A stretch of DNA of 51,499 nt from an uncultured Porphyromonadaceae bacterium (GCA_900548975.1 URMS01000019.1:1-51499), one strand, 5' to 3'. Shown: positions 16,671 to 25,364, counted from the first letter of the stretch. Numbers and translations are program-made. Notes: generated from the letters alone by a model not told the origin.

Positions 16671-17681
16671 ATGACTAAAATTGGTATCAATGGTTTCGGT
16701 CGCATCGGTCGCTTCGTCTTCCGTGCTTCCACCAAGCGCGACGACATCGAAGTAGTCGCTATCAACGACCTTCTTCCCGTCGACTACATGGCTTACATGC
16801 TCAAATACGACACAATGCACGGCCAGTTCGACGGCACCGTTGACTATGACCTCGAAAAGAGCCTTCTTATCGTAAACGGCAAGGAAATCAAGGTTTCCGC
16901 TTGCAAGAACCCCGCAGAAATCGGCTGGGGCGAAAAGGGCGCAGAATACGTAGTTGAATCTACCGGCCTCTTCCTCACAAAGGAAAAAGCTCAGGGTCAC
17001 ATCGACGCCGGCGCTAAATACGTGGTTATGTCCGCTCCTTCGAAGGACGACACCCCCATGTTCGTATGCGGTGTTAACAACGAAAGCTACGTTAAGGGCA
17101 CACAGTTCGTATCGAACGCATCCTGCACCACCAACTGCCTTGCTCCTATCGCCAAGGTCCTCAACGACAACTTCGGTATCGTTGAAGGTCTTATGACCAC
17201 CGTACACTCCACCACAGCTACCCAGAAGACTGTCGACGGTCCCTCGATGAAGGACTGGCGCGGTGGCCGTGCCGCTTCGGGCAACATCATCCCCTCGTCG
17301 ACCGGCGCTGCAAAGGCTGTAGGCAAAGTTATCCCCGAACTCAACGGTAAGCTCACCGGTATCTCGATGCGTGTCCCCACCCTCGACGTATCTGTTGTCG
17401 ACCTCACCGTCAACCTCGCCAAGCCCGCTACCAAAGAAGCTATCTGCGCTGCCATGAAGGCTGCCGCTGAAGGCGAACTCAAGGGTATCCTCGGCTACAC
17501 CGAAGACGCTGTCGTTTCCAGCGACTTCCTCGGCGACGCCCGCACTTCGATCTTCGACGCAAATGCCGGTGTTTACCTGACCCCGACATTCGTGAAGGTT
17601 GTATCGTGGTACGACAACGAAATCGGCTACTCCAACAAAGTGCTCGATCTCATCGCTACCATGGTTAAGATCAACGGCTAA
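16671..17681 (+). CDS. gapA: Glyceraldehyde-3-phosphate dehydrogenase, type I
   Basis: Glycolytic enzyme that oxidises glyceraldehyde 3-phosphate to 1,3-bisphosphoglycerate with NAD+. The 336-residue product starts MTKIGINGFGRIGR (Rossmann motif) and has the catalytic Cys152 in SNASCTTNCLAP, its partner His in TTVHSTTATQK and WYDNEIGYSNKV near the C-terminus. Codon choice (GCT, GTT, ATC, AAG and CTC rich) differs from the neighbours and resembles that of the ribosomal protein genes at 35.7-36.4 kb, as expected for a highly expressed gene. The frame is open upstream to 16506 but the ATG at 16671 gives the family start. Confidence 0.98.
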   Translation: MTKIGINGFGRIGRFVFRASTKRDDIEVVAINDLLPVDYMAYMLKYDTMHGQFDGTVDYDLEKSLLIVNGKEIKVSACKNPAEIGWGEKGAEYVVESTGLFLTKEKAQGHIDAGAKYVVMSAPSKDDTPMFVCGVNNESYVKGTQFVSNASCTTNCLAPIAKVLNDNFGIVEGLMTTVHSTTATQKTVDGPSMKDWRGGRAASGNIIPSSTGAAKAVGKVIPELNGKLTGISMRVPTLDVSVVDLTVNLAKPATKEAICAAMKAAAEGELKGILGYTEDAVVSSDFLGDARTSIFDANAGVYLTPTFVKVVSWYDNEIGYSNKVLDLIATMVKING

Positions 17682-17705
17682 TACATACCGTAACCAAATA
17701 TAAAG

Positions 17706-17736
17706 GCCTGCTTCCGGGAAGGGAAGCGGGCTTTTT
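17706..17736 (+). terminator. gapA terminator
   Basis: Stem GCCTGCTTCC / GGAAGCGGGC (17706-17715 and 17722-17731, one G-T pair) followed by TTTTT, 24 bp after the gapA stop. Confidence 0.9.
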
Positions 17737-17750
17737 CATTATGCCGACTC

Positions 17751-17797
17751 ACAAATAAAAAGGCAGACAGGATAATAATGCAATCTCCTGTCTGCCT
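17751..17797 (-). terminator. Terminator of the yqaE-to-fcl operon
   Basis: Perfect 12-bp arms AGGCAGACAGGA (17761-17772) and TCCTGTCTGCCT (17786-17797); on the minus strand the stem is followed by TTTTATTTGT. It lies about 40 bp past the fcl stop. Confidence 0.85.
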
Positions 17798-17840
17798 AAT
17801 AACTTGTCAGCCTGTCAGCCTGTCAGCCTAACAGCCTAAA
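17761..17840. repeat. Octamer-period repeat with inverted halves, 3' of fcl
   Basis: Read in 8-bp steps from 17761 the DNA gives aggcagac, aggataat, aatgcaat, ctcctgtc, tgcctaat, aacttgtc, agcctgtc, agcctgtc, agcctaac, agcctaaa. TGTCAGCC occurs three times in tandem at 17805-17828. The fcl stop codon (17836-17838) lies in the last unit, and the operon terminator is formed by the outer units. Confidence 0.75.
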
Positions 17841-18918
17841 AGCTTGAACGGTACCAGGCGTAGAGGCGTGCTATGCCCTCGGGGAGCTCGACGGTGTGGT
17901 GCCAGCCGAGTTTATGCAGCCGGGTCACGTCGCAGAGCTTGCGCATGGTGCCGTCGGGCTTGGAGCTGTCCCATTCTATGGTACCGTCGAAGCCAACAGC
18001 CTGCGCTACCGCTTCGGCCAGTTGAGCTATCGTCAGCTCGCGGCCGGTGCCGATATTCACGTGAGTATTGCGCAGCGGCTCGCCGGCCATGTCGGCAAGC
18101 TCGCGGAAGCTGACATTGAGCAATATATGCACGCAGGCATCGGCCATATCCTCGCTCCAGAGGAACTCGCGCAGCGGACGCCCGGTGCCCCACAGCCGCA
18201 AACGGCCCGGGAAAATACCGAAATGAGCCAAAGCGTCGCGCAGCTCGGCATCGGTGGCCGTACGGGCATCGGCGATAGCCGAAATTGGCCTTGCGGCGAG
18301 ATCGGCGCGCACGGCATCGTAGTCGCCCTCGCCCATCAGCTTGGCCAGATGAGTCTTGCGTATCATTGCCGGCAGCACGTGGCTGTTCTCGAGATGGAAA
18401 TTGTCGTTGGGGCCGTAGAGGTTGGTAGGCATCACGGCCACATAGTCGGTACCGTACTGCAGATTGAAAGCCTCGCACATCTTAAGACCGGCGATCTTGG
18501 CTATGGCATACGGCTCATTGGTATACTCCAGCGGCGATGTGAGCAGGGCATCCTCGGTTATAGGCTGCGGAGCTTCGCGCGGATATATGCAGGTCGAGCC
18601 CAGAAAGAGCAGCCTCTTCACACCCGAGCGGAAAGCCTCGCCGATAACATTCTGCTGTATCTGCAGATTCTGATATATGAAATCGGCGCGGTAGCGCGAA
18701 TTGGCCATTATGCCGCCCACATGTGCGGCGGCAAGCACCACAGCTTCGGGCTTTTCCTCCTCGAAAAAGCGATGCACGGCCACCGGATCGAGCAGATCGA
18801 GTTCGGCATGGGTGCGGCCTATGACATTACTGAAACCGCGCATTTTCAGATTGGCCATAATGGCCGAACCGACCAGGCCGCGGTGACCGGCCACATATAT
18901 CTTAGCGTTTTTATCCAT
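17836..18918 (-). CDS. fcl: GDP-L-fucose synthase
   Basis: Epimerises and reduces GDP-4-keto-6-deoxymannose to GDP-L-fucose, completing the pathway begun by the adjacent gmd. The 360-residue protein has the Rossmann motif GHRGLVGSAI at residue 12, the catalytic Ser in STCIYP, and Tyr/Lys in YAIAKIAGLKMCE. It is about 40 residues longer than the E. coli enzyme because of an extra segment between about residues 195 and 235, as in other Bacteroidetes versions. It overlaps the end of gmd by 8 bp. The stop codon falls in an octamer repeat. Confidence 0.95.
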   Translation of the reverse strand: MDKNAKIYVAGHRGLVGSAIMANLKMRGFSNVIGRTHAELDLLDPVAVHRFFEEEKPEAVVLAAAHVGGIMANSRYRADFIYQNLQIQQNVIGEAFRSGVKRLLFLGSTCIYPREAPQPITEDALLTSPLEYTNEPYAIAKIAGLKMCEAFNLQYGTDYVAVMPTNLYGPNDNFHLENSHVLPAMIRKTHLAKLMGEGDYDAVRADLAARPISAIADARTATDAELRDALAHFGIFPGRLRLWGTGRPLREFLWSEDMADACVHILLNVSFRELADMAGEPLRNTHVNIGTGRELTIAQLAEAVAQAVGFDGTIEWDSSKPDGTMRKLCDVTRLHKLGWHHTVELPEGIARLYAWYRSSF

Positions 18919-19981
18919 TGTTGTTCACTAATTTAACATCGGAATCGACCATGCGGCGCACCAGTTCTTCGAACGATGTCTTGCGTGGATTCCACCCCAG
19001 ACGGGTGCGGGCTTTGGTGGGGTCGCCGAGAAGCTCCTCGACCTCGCAGGGACGGAAAAAGCGCGGCTCGACCTCGATGAGGCAGCGCCCGGTGGCGGCA
19101 TCATAGCCTTTTTCGTCGATACCGCTGCCTTCCCAGCGCAGTTCTATGCCCACGTGCCTGAATGCGAGCGTGGCAAATTCGCGCACCGAGTGCTGCTCGC
19201 CGGTGGCTATGACGTAGTCCTCGGGCTCGGGCTGCTGGAGCATGAGCCACATGCACTCCACATAGTCGGGAGCATAACCCCAGTCGCGAAGCGCATTGAG
19301 ATTGCCGAGATACAGTTTATCCTGCAGTCCGGCGGCTATGCGCGCGGCGGCAAGGCTTATCTTGCGGGTGACGAAGTTCTCGCCGCGACGCTCCGATTCG
19401 TGGTTGAAAAGTATGCCGTTGGTGGTGTACATACCATAGCTCTCGCGGTAGTTCTTCATAATCCAGAAAGCATAGAGCTTGGCCACCGAGTATGGCGAAC
19501 GCGGATGGAAGGGCGTGGTCTCGCGCTGCGGTATCTCAGCCACCTGTCCGAACAGCTCCGATGTCGAAGCCTGATATATGCGGGTCTGCTTTTCCAGACC
19601 GAGTATGCGCACGGCCTCGAGAAGGCGCAGCACGCCGATGGCATCGGTATCGGCAGTGTACTCGGGCACGTCGAACGACACTTTCACGTGGCTCTGTGCA
19701 GCAAGATTGTAGATCTCGTCGGGACGCACCAGCCCTATGATACGTATGAGCGACGAGGAATCGGTCATATCGCCGTAATGCAGCGAAATACGGCGTTTTT
19801 CCTTCATATCGCGCACCCAGCCGTCGAGGTAGAGGTGCTCTATGCGGCCGGTATTGAACGACGAACTGCGGCGTATGATGCCGTGTACGTCGTAGCCTTT
19901 CTCGAGAAGAAACTCAGCGAGATACGAGCCGTCCTGGCCCGTAATGCCCGTTATAAGGGCTGTCTTGTTTTTCTGAGTCAT
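18911..19981 (-). CDS. gmd: GDP-mannose 4,6-dehydratase
   Basis: Dehydrates GDP-D-mannose to GDP-4-keto-6-deoxy-D-mannose. The 356-residue product shows TGITGQDGSYLAEFLLEKGY, RRSSSFNTGRIEHL, YGDMTDSSSL, the catalytic STSELFG and YSVAKLYAFW (Tyr/Lys), and NHESERRGENFVTRK, all standard. The ATG at 19981 (MTQKNKTALITG) gives a 4-bp ATGA overlap with the HAD gene; the longer open frame from 20044 adds 21 non-homologous residues. Product feeds fcl directly; GDP-fucose is used for capsule and glycoprotein fucosylation in Bacteroidales. Confidence 0.96.
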   Translation of the reverse strand: MTQKNKTALITGITGQDGSYLAEFLLEKGYDVHGIIRRSSSFNTGRIEHLYLDGWVRDMKEKRRISLHYGDMTDSSSLIRIIGLVRPDEIYNLAAQSHVKVSFDVPEYTADTDAIGVLRLLEAVRILGLEKQTRIYQASTSELFGQVAEIPQRETTPFHPRSPYSVAKLYAFWIMKNYRESYGMYTTNGILFNHESERRGENFVTRKISLAAARIAAGLQDKLYLGNLNALRDWGYAPDYVECMWLMLQQPEPEDYVIATGEQHSVREFATLAFRHVGIELRWEGSGIDEKGYDAATGRCLIEVEPRFFRPCEVEELLGDPTKARTRLGWNPRKTSFEELVRRMVDSDVKLVNNNG

Positions 19982-20661
19982 AACAGGTGTAGTAAATTTT
20001 CGGGTTTCTGAATCGCTATGGAGGCACGGTGTACGGCAGGCCATCCGGCAGGTTGCTGAGGGAAAACATTGACGCCCGCATTGTCGAGCAGCATCACCGA
20101 TGTCCAGCCCCGAAGATTGGGATGGACGAAATCCTTGGACAGGTTATCGCCCACATAGAACCTCCGTGCGGTCACTGCGCCGAAACGCTCCTCGGCCAGG
20201 CCGAACGGCACCGGTGTATGCTTGTCGCCTCCTGTCTCCCCGCTTATAAAGATAGCTTCGGGAGCGAAAAAGCGATGTAGACCAAGGGCGTCGATTTTCG
20301 CACGCTGGTGACGCGACGAACCGTCGGTAATCAGAGCGAGAATATGACCCCTGCTTTTGAGCTCGGCAAGCGTTTCCTCCACACCGGGCGAAAGCGATAT
20401 GTCGGGGGTATGCCCTCGGTAGATCTCCACGAGTTCATCGACAGTATACGGAACACAAATGCCTTTCTCCAGCAGATGCGCCAGGGCTGCCTCTATGCCT
20501 TTAGGATGAGAACCGTTGATAATGGCAAAAAGTTCTTCGGCGCTAAGGCCGCTTGCATCGGCAAGTGTGCGGGCGAGCACGCGGTGGCCCGAACGGAGGT
20601 AGTCGCGTTCCTTATAGAGCGTATCGTCGAGATCGAATGCTACCAGAGAGGATTGTTTCAT
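19978..20661 (-). CDS. HAD-family hydrolase
   Basis: A 227-residue haloacid dehalogenase-type phosphatase. Motif I is FDLDDTLY (nucleophile Asp10, acid Asp12), motif II is ALITDGSS near 111, the motif III lysine lies around GGDKHTP, and motif IV is FYVGDNLSKDF near 168. A helical cap (about 18-85) follows motif I, as in the subfamily I phosphatases. The substrate cannot be told from sequence; its place between an acyltransferase and gmd suggests sugar or nucleotide-sugar metabolism, but this is only context. Confidence 0.88.
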   Translation of the reverse strand: MKQSSLVAFDLDDTLYKERDYLRSGHRVLARTLADASGLSAEELFAIINGSHPKGIEAALAHLLEKGICVPYTVDELVEIYRGHTPDISLSPGVEETLAELKSRGHILALITDGSSRHQRAKIDALGLHRFFAPEAIFISGETGGDKHTPVPFGLAEERFGAVTARRFYVGDNLSKDFVHPNLRGWTSVMLLDNAGVNVFPQQPAGWPAVHRASIAIQKPENLLHLL

Positions 20662-20667
20662 GACTTG

Positions 20668-21744
20668 TCACTGTCTTGCCCCGGCTGCCGGTCGCGAACC
20701 TGTGAGGAACATGCACATAGGCTTCGAAAACGACAGCACGTAGTCGGCGCAAAGGCTCAGGGCGACAACAGGTATCGCGCACAGAACCGAGAATACCACC
20801 AAAGGCGTCGGAGCCAGATCGAACGACTCGAGCAGCGGACGCACAAAGGGCATGGGGAAAAGAAAGAAATAGTGCAGCAGATAGATGGCCAGACTCTTGT
20901 CGCCAAGATAAGCCCACATCGAGGCCAATCGCGCAGGCCGCGGACGCTCAGGCGCAAAAGCGGCCTCGCTCCACGGCTTCACCACAGCTACAGCGACCAC
21001 AACCAGTGCCAGCTGAAGCAATATCTGAACCGCTACAAATACGGTATCGCTGACGAAAGCATAGCGCCACGGCCAGCATACAAGAGCCATGCACACCACA
21101 ATGAAAAGCAGCGACACCGTGACAGCCCACGACGACGCGCACAGGCGCATGAAGCCGTCGGCATGGCGGCGCGCCACCACTCCGGCCATGAAGATGGGGA
21201 AGAATGTGAATACCAGTCCGAGCGATATGGCAGCGGAGACTTCGGCCGGAATAGCCATATTTACGAAGCCTACGACGGCCCACGCTATCGCCGACACAGC
21301 AATGTCGGCCCACAGGGAGCGCGAGCGCCGCATGACAAATGTAACGGCGGCATAGACCGCAAAAATCTCGAACAAAACGAGTGTGAACCAATATCCGTTT
21401 TTCCACTCATTGAGCCAAAGACCGCTCCATGTGGAGTCGAACGGACTCTGAAGCCCCGAACACGGATAGTAGTATATCCACAGAGTAGACGCGCCGAGCA
21501 TCGGCAGCAGCAGGCGCTTTGCCCGCGATACGAGCGACGGTGTGCACAGCGTGCTTCCGTCGGCAGTCTTCACCGCCAGCCACCCGCTTATAAAGAAAAA
21601 GAGGGGCATGTGTATCTGCCCGATGAATTTGAACACCGGCGCACGGTCGATGTCGCGGACGCACATGGTGAGTATATGACCCATTACCACCAGGAAGATG
21701 GCCAGGCCTTTCATCATGTCGAAATACCGCAGACGTTGTTTCAT
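20668..21744 (-). CDS. Acyltransferase 3 family membrane protein
   Basis: A 358-residue integral membrane protein with about ten transmembrane helices, predicted to O-acetylate or otherwise acylate a surface sugar. The family signature is at the N-terminus: FDMMKGLAIFLVVMGHIL with the catalytic-type His, then QIHMPLFFFISGWL. I start it at the ATG at 21744 (MKQRLRYFDMMKG); the frame extends to a TTG at 21762 overlapping the previous gene. It lies in the operon with gmd and fcl, so a capsule or lipopolysaccharide sugar is a plausible acceptor. Confidence 0.88.
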   Translation of the reverse strand: MKQRLRYFDMMKGLAIFLVVMGHILTMCVRDIDRAPVFKFIGQIHMPLFFFISGWLAVKTADGSTLCTPSLVSRAKRLLLPMLGASTLWIYYYPCSGLQSPFDSTWSGLWLNEWKNGYWFTLVLFEIFAVYAAVTFVMRRSRSLWADIAVSAIAWAVVGFVNMAIPAEVSAAISLGLVFTFFPIFMAGVVARRHADGFMRLCASSWAVTVSLLFIVVCMALVCWPWRYAFVSDTVFVAVQILLQLALVVVAVAVVKPWSEAAFAPERPRPARLASMWAYLGDKSLAIYLLHYFFLFPMPFVRPLLESFDLAPTPLVVFSVLCAIPVVALSLCADYVLSFSKPMCMFLTGSRPAAGARQ

Positions 21745-21754
21745 GATAATATTG

Positions 21755-22624
21755 TCAGTCAATGAGACGGAATACCCTCACACCAAGCCACTGGCGGTTT
21801 TTCTTCATGAACTCGGCCAGCGGACGCGAAGAAACCTCGACCTTGCCGTCGGACATGGAAGCGTGAAGCAGATAGGGCTCGGCCGTAGGGTTGTCCTTCA
21901 CTACGATGCCCATGTGTGTCACATCGAGATTCTTGAGAGTCGATACCAGAGCCACGACATCGCCGTTGTGGAATGCCGCCTTGGTGTCCTTCGATCCCAG
22001 ATCGATGGTTTTGACATAGGGGAAACGGTGGTTGCGGTATCCGTTTTCGATAGAGCGAATCTTCTCGTACACAGCCGAATCGGCGAGGGCCGGATAGCGG
22101 TCGCGGTTGGCCGACATGAAGTCGATGGTACGTGTCATATTGGTCACACGCGGGAAGAGAGTGGTCGCGTCGTTGAAATTACCGCGGTATTTATTGTCGA
22201 CAGCCCAGTCGCTGATGTAGTGGAGCCGCGATGGATAGCCGTCGACCTCGCCGCCACGGTAGCGGATACGGCGCAGGTTGTAGATGAAATCGCGCCACGA
22301 CGAACGGCCCTCTCCTATGGTAAAGGCAAGAGCCATGGCCGTTTCCACAAATGTGGTGCAGTCGAGGCTGTCGACGCGCACCGTGAGCACTTCCTCGTCG
22401 CCTTCGAGAGTATGGGCCGCATAGGGCACCCCCTCGAACATACGGGCGAAAAACGCCACGCGGGCCTCGGGATTGGCAAAGGTGTGTCCGGCGGCCTTGT
22501 CGAGCATATTAGCGATGGCAGTGGTGTCGGTGGCCTCGCAGCCGAATCGCACAGGGCTCTGGGCGAAGGCCTGCCATGCTGTCAGCGACAGAAGGGGGAG
22601 TATGATATACCTCAGTAGATTCAT
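21755..22624 (-). CDS. DUF1460 N-acetylmuramoyl-L-alanine amidase-like protein
   Basis: A 289-residue exported protein (signal peptide 1-21, cleavage near AFAQ) of the DUF1460 family, NlpC/P60-like cysteine hydrolases; a characterised Bacteroides relative is an N-acetylmuramoyl-L-alanine amidase. Seen: the nucleophile region DSLDCTTFVET near residue 90, RYRGGEVDGYPSRLHY, the His region DVTHMGIVV near 241 and LLHAS. It therefore probably trims peptidoglycan fragments in the periplasm. Its ATG overlaps the yqaE stop by 4 bp. Confidence 0.9.
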   Translation of the reverse strand: MNLLRYIILPLLSLTAWQAFAQSPVRFGCEATDTTAIANMLDKAAGHTFANPEARVAFFARMFEGVPYAAHTLEGDEEVLTVRVDSLDCTTFVETAMALAFTIGEGRSSWRDFIYNLRRIRYRGGEVDGYPSRLHYISDWAVDNKYRGNFNDATTLFPRVTNMTRTIDFMSANRDRYPALADSAVYEKIRSIENGYRNHRFPYVKTIDLGSKDTKAAFHNGDVVALVSTLKNLDVTHMGIVVKDNPTAEPYLLHASMSDGKVEVSSRPLAEFMKKNRQWLGVRVFRLID

Positions 22625-22776
22625 TGCTGTTTATTGCAGATTAGGATAGCACCGATTACGCCGGGAACCCAGGCGCACAGAGTGAGTACGGTTACGAGAA
22701 GGATAGAACCGCAGCCCTTGTCGAGTACGGCAAGGGGAGGAAAGATTATGCACAGTAGTGCGCGGAGACAGGACAT
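22621..22776 (-). CDS. YqaE/Pmp3 family small membrane protein
   Basis: A 51-residue protein with two hydrophobic helices. It matches the Pmp3/UPF0057 pattern IFPPLAVLDKG then CAWVPGVIGAIL, ending ICNKQQ. Relatives in yeast and plants affect membrane potential under salt stress; bacterial roles are unclear. It starts at the ATG at 22776 and its TGA overlaps the ATG of the DUF1460 gene (ATGA), so it is the first gene of this operon. The gene is short enough to be missed by automatic calling. Confidence 0.9.
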   Translation of the reverse strand: MSCLRALLCIIFPPLAVLDKGCGSILLVTVLTLCAWVPGVIGAILICNKQQ

Positions 22777-22783
22777 TTATTAT

Positions 22784-22879
22784 AATTATGAATTGTGAAT
22801 GAAGATTTATGAATTGTGAATTATGAGGTTGAAGAGACGAATTATTAATTCATAATTCATCTTTCATAATTCATAATTC
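22784..22879. repeat. Heptamer-period repeat with inverted halves between prfC and yqaE
   Basis: In 7-bp steps from 22784: AATTATG, AATTGTG, AATGAAG, ATTTATG, AATTGTG, AATTATG; then a 14-nt centre; then AATTATT, AATTCAT, AATTCAT, CTTTCAT, AATTCAT up to 22874 and a partial unit. The right-hand units are reverse complements of the left-hand ones. It fills nearly the whole gap. No TAnnTTTG box is seen in it. Confidence 0.8.
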
Positions 22880-22881
22880 GA

Positions 22882-24462
22882 TTAGAATTCGCTGGTGAAG
22901 TGGAAGCGGATTTTCGGGAAATCGTTCTGAGCCATGGTGAGCACGAACTGGGAGTCGGCAAGGAACACGTCGCGGCCCTCGCGGTCGAGAGCCATGAACT
23001 GATGCTTGCGTTTCTTGAAAGCCTCGAGGGCATCCATGTCATCGCTCTCTATCCAGCAGGCCTTGTACATCGACATCGGCTCCCAGCGGCACTGGGCGCC
23101 GTACTCGTGGAGCAGACGGTACTGTATGACCTCGAACTGGAGCTGACCGACCGTGCCAATGACCTTGCGGCCGTTGAACTGGTGCATGAACAGCTGTGCC
23201 ACACCCTCGTCCATGAGCTGCTGAATGCCTTTTTCGAGCTGTTTCGACTTCATGGGGTCGGTGTTCTCGATGTACATGAACATTTCGGGCGAGAAACTCG
23301 GCAGGCCCTTGTAGTGAATCTCTTCGCCGGCGGTGAGGGTGTCGCCGATCTTGAAGTTGCCTGTGTCGGGGATACCGACGATATCGCCGGGATAGGCCTC
23401 GTCGACAATGCTCTTTTTCTGTGCCATGAAGGCCGTCGGAGCGGCAAAGCGCAGTGTCTTGCCTGTGCGCATGTGCTTGTAGGGGGCATTGCGCTCGAAT
23501 TTGCCCGAGCACACCTTCACGAAGGCGATGCAGCTGCGGTGGTTGGGGTCCATGTTGGCATGGATCTTGAATACGAAACCGCTGAACGCCTCTTCCTGAG
23601 GCTCCACCACACGCTCGAGAGCGGCTACGGGGCGCGGTTCCGGCGCTATTTTCACAAAGCAGTCGAGCAGCTCCTTGACACCGAAGGTGTTGAGCGCCGA
23701 GCCGAAGAACACCGGCGCGGTCTTGCCGGCAAGATAGTCGTTGACATCGAACTCGGGGTACACACCCTCCACCAGTTCGAGGTCTTCGCGGAGTTTGGCG
23801 GCATCGGCCTCGCCGACAGCCTCGTCGATGCGCGGATCGTTGACATCGTCGATTTCCACACGCTCGGTGGCGCGCTGTTTGTCGGGAGTGAAGAGGTCGA
23901 GTCCGTTTTCGTAGATATTGTACACGCCCTTGAACTTCGCGCCTATGTTGATAGGCCACGACAGGGGACGCACCGCAATCTTAAGCTCGGCCTCGAGTTC
24001 GTCGAGGATATCGAAGGGGTCGCGGCCCTCGCGGTCGAGCTTGTTGACGAATATAATCACGGGGGTATTGCGCATGCGGCATACCTCCATGAGCTTGCGT
24101 GTCTGGGTTTCGACGCCCTTGGCCACGTCGACCACTATGATAACGCTGTCGACGGCAGTGAGCGTGCGGTAGGTGTCCTCGGCGAAGTCCTGGTGGCCGG
24201 GAGTATCGAGGATATTGATCTTATAGTCGCCGTAGTTGAAGCCCATGACCGAAGTGGCCACCGAAATGCCGCGTTGCTTTTCGATTTCCATCCAGTCGGA
24301 GGTTGCGGTCTTCTTGATTTTATTCGATTTCACAGCGCCGGCGATATGGATGGCGCCGCCGAAAAGCAGCAGCTTCTCGGTGAGCGTCGTCTTACCGGCA
24401 TCGGGGTGCGATATGATGGCGAACGTGCGTCGCCGTTTTATTTCATCGTTGAGATTAGCCAT
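22882..24462 (-). CDS. prfC: Peptide chain release factor 3
   Basis: RF3 is the GTPase that recycles RF1/RF2 from the ribosome after termination. The 526-residue product shows the G1 loop HPDAGKTT at 19-26, the switch region EKQRGISVATSV, G3 DTPGHQDF, G4 NKLDREGRDP and the RF3-specific QLQFEVIQYRL near the C-terminus. Length equals the family norm. The ATG overlaps the end of rfbD by 8 bp, an odd pairing of a translation factor with a sugar gene that nevertheless implies co-transcription. Confidence 0.97.
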   Translation of the reverse strand: MANLNDEIKRRRTFAIISHPDAGKTTLTEKLLLFGGAIHIAGAVKSNKIKKTATSDWMEIEKQRGISVATSVMGFNYGDYKINILDTPGHQDFAEDTYRTLTAVDSVIIVVDVAKGVETQTRKLMEVCRMRNTPVIIFVNKLDREGRDPFDILDELEAELKIAVRPLSWPINIGAKFKGVYNIYENGLDLFTPDKQRATERVEIDDVNDPRIDEAVGEADAAKLREDLELVEGVYPEFDVNDYLAGKTAPVFFGSALNTFGVKELLDCFVKIAPEPRPVAALERVVEPQEEAFSGFVFKIHANMDPNHRSCIAFVKVCSGKFERNAPYKHMRTGKTLRFAAPTAFMAQKKSIVDEAYPGDIVGIPDTGNFKIGDTLTAGEEIHYKGLPSFSPEMFMYIENTDPMKSKQLEKGIQQLMDEGVAQLFMHQFNGRKVIGTVGQLQFEVIQYRLLHEYGAQCRWEPMSMYKACWIESDDMDALEAFKKRKHQFMALDREGRDVFLADSQFVLTMAQNDFPKIRFHFTSEF

Positions 24463-25333
24463 TGTCGTGCAGACTTGACATTTGGGAAATGCAACGACGC
24501 AGGGCGTCGCGCCAGTGAGGTATGTGGAGGCCGTATGTGGCCTTGATTTTCGATTTGTCGAGGACAGAGTAGAACGGGCGTGTGGCCGCGGTAGGATAGT
24601 CGGCCGACGCTATCGGGGCAATCTGGCGCGCCTTTTCAGCGGCACCGGTTTCCTCGAGGACGGCGACGGCGAAATCGTACCACGATGCAACGCCCTCGTT
24701 GGCGTAGTGGTAGATACCAGGTATCCAGTGCCCGCGGATAATGCCTGAGATGGTCTGTGCAAGATCGCCGGCATAGGTCGGTGTGCCGATCTGGTCGGCT
24801 ACAATGCCTATACGGTCATTCTTCTGGGCCAGGCGGAGCACTGTCTTGAGGAAATTGTGGCCGTAGGGCGAATACAGCCAGCCCGTGCGCAGTATTATGG
24901 CCGTGGGCGCAAGCCCCATTAGAGCCGTTTCGCCCTTGCGCTTGGTATCGCCGTAGACCGACAGCGGCTCGGGCTTGTCGCCTTCGGTGTAGGGCCGCCA
25001 CGAATGTCCGTCGAAGACATAGTCGGTGGATATGTGCACGATCTTGAGATCGAGCTCGTCGGCGAGACGGCCGATATTGGATGGAATATCCACATTGGCC
25101 TCCTTGCAGCGCAGTTTTTCCTCTTCGGCGAGGTCCACGGCCGTATATGCGGCACAGTTCACCACATGGGTGAACGAACCGGCGCGCAGATAGCGCTCCA
25201 CAGCCTCGCGGTCGGTAAGGTCGAGGTCGGCGCGGCCGATATATGTAGTTGCTCCGGGCATGTCGTGCTCAAGCACACGACGCAGTTCGTGGCCGAGCTG
25301 TCCTTCACTTCCGGTAACTAAAATTTTTGCCAT
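24455..25333 (-). CDS. rfbD: dTDP-4-dehydrorhamnose reductase
   Basis: Reduces dTDP-4-dehydro-L-rhamnose to dTDP-L-rhamnose. The 292-residue protein has the Rossmann motif TGSEGQLGHEL at residue 7, HISTDYVFDG near 99, the catalytic YGDTKRKGE (YxxxK) near 126, and RTGWLYSPYGHNF. The other rhamnose genes (rfbA, rfbB, rfbC) are not in the window. A TAnnTTTG box precedes it, so it starts a transcript that continues into prfC. Confidence 0.93.
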   Translation of the reverse strand: MAKILVTGSEGQLGHELRRVLEHDMPGATTYIGRADLDLTDREAVERYLRAGSFTHVVNCAAYTAVDLAEEEKLRCKEANVDIPSNIGRLADELDLKIVHISTDYVFDGHSWRPYTEGDKPEPLSVYGDTKRKGETALMGLAPTAIILRTGWLYSPYGHNFLKTVLRLAQKNDRIGIVADQIGTPTYAGDLAQTISGIIRGHWIPGIYHYANEGVASWYDFAVAVLEETGAAEKARQIAPIASADYPTAATRPFYSVLDKSKIKATYGLHIPHWRDALRRCISQMSSLHDNG

Positions 25334-25364
25334 ATATGTTGATTCCTATACTTACTCGCGAGTG

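Noticed and set aside
19982..20044. Upstream in-frame extension of gmd
   Set aside because: The extra 21 residues have no family counterpart and overlap the HAD gene; the ATG at 19981 gives a standard ATGA junction.
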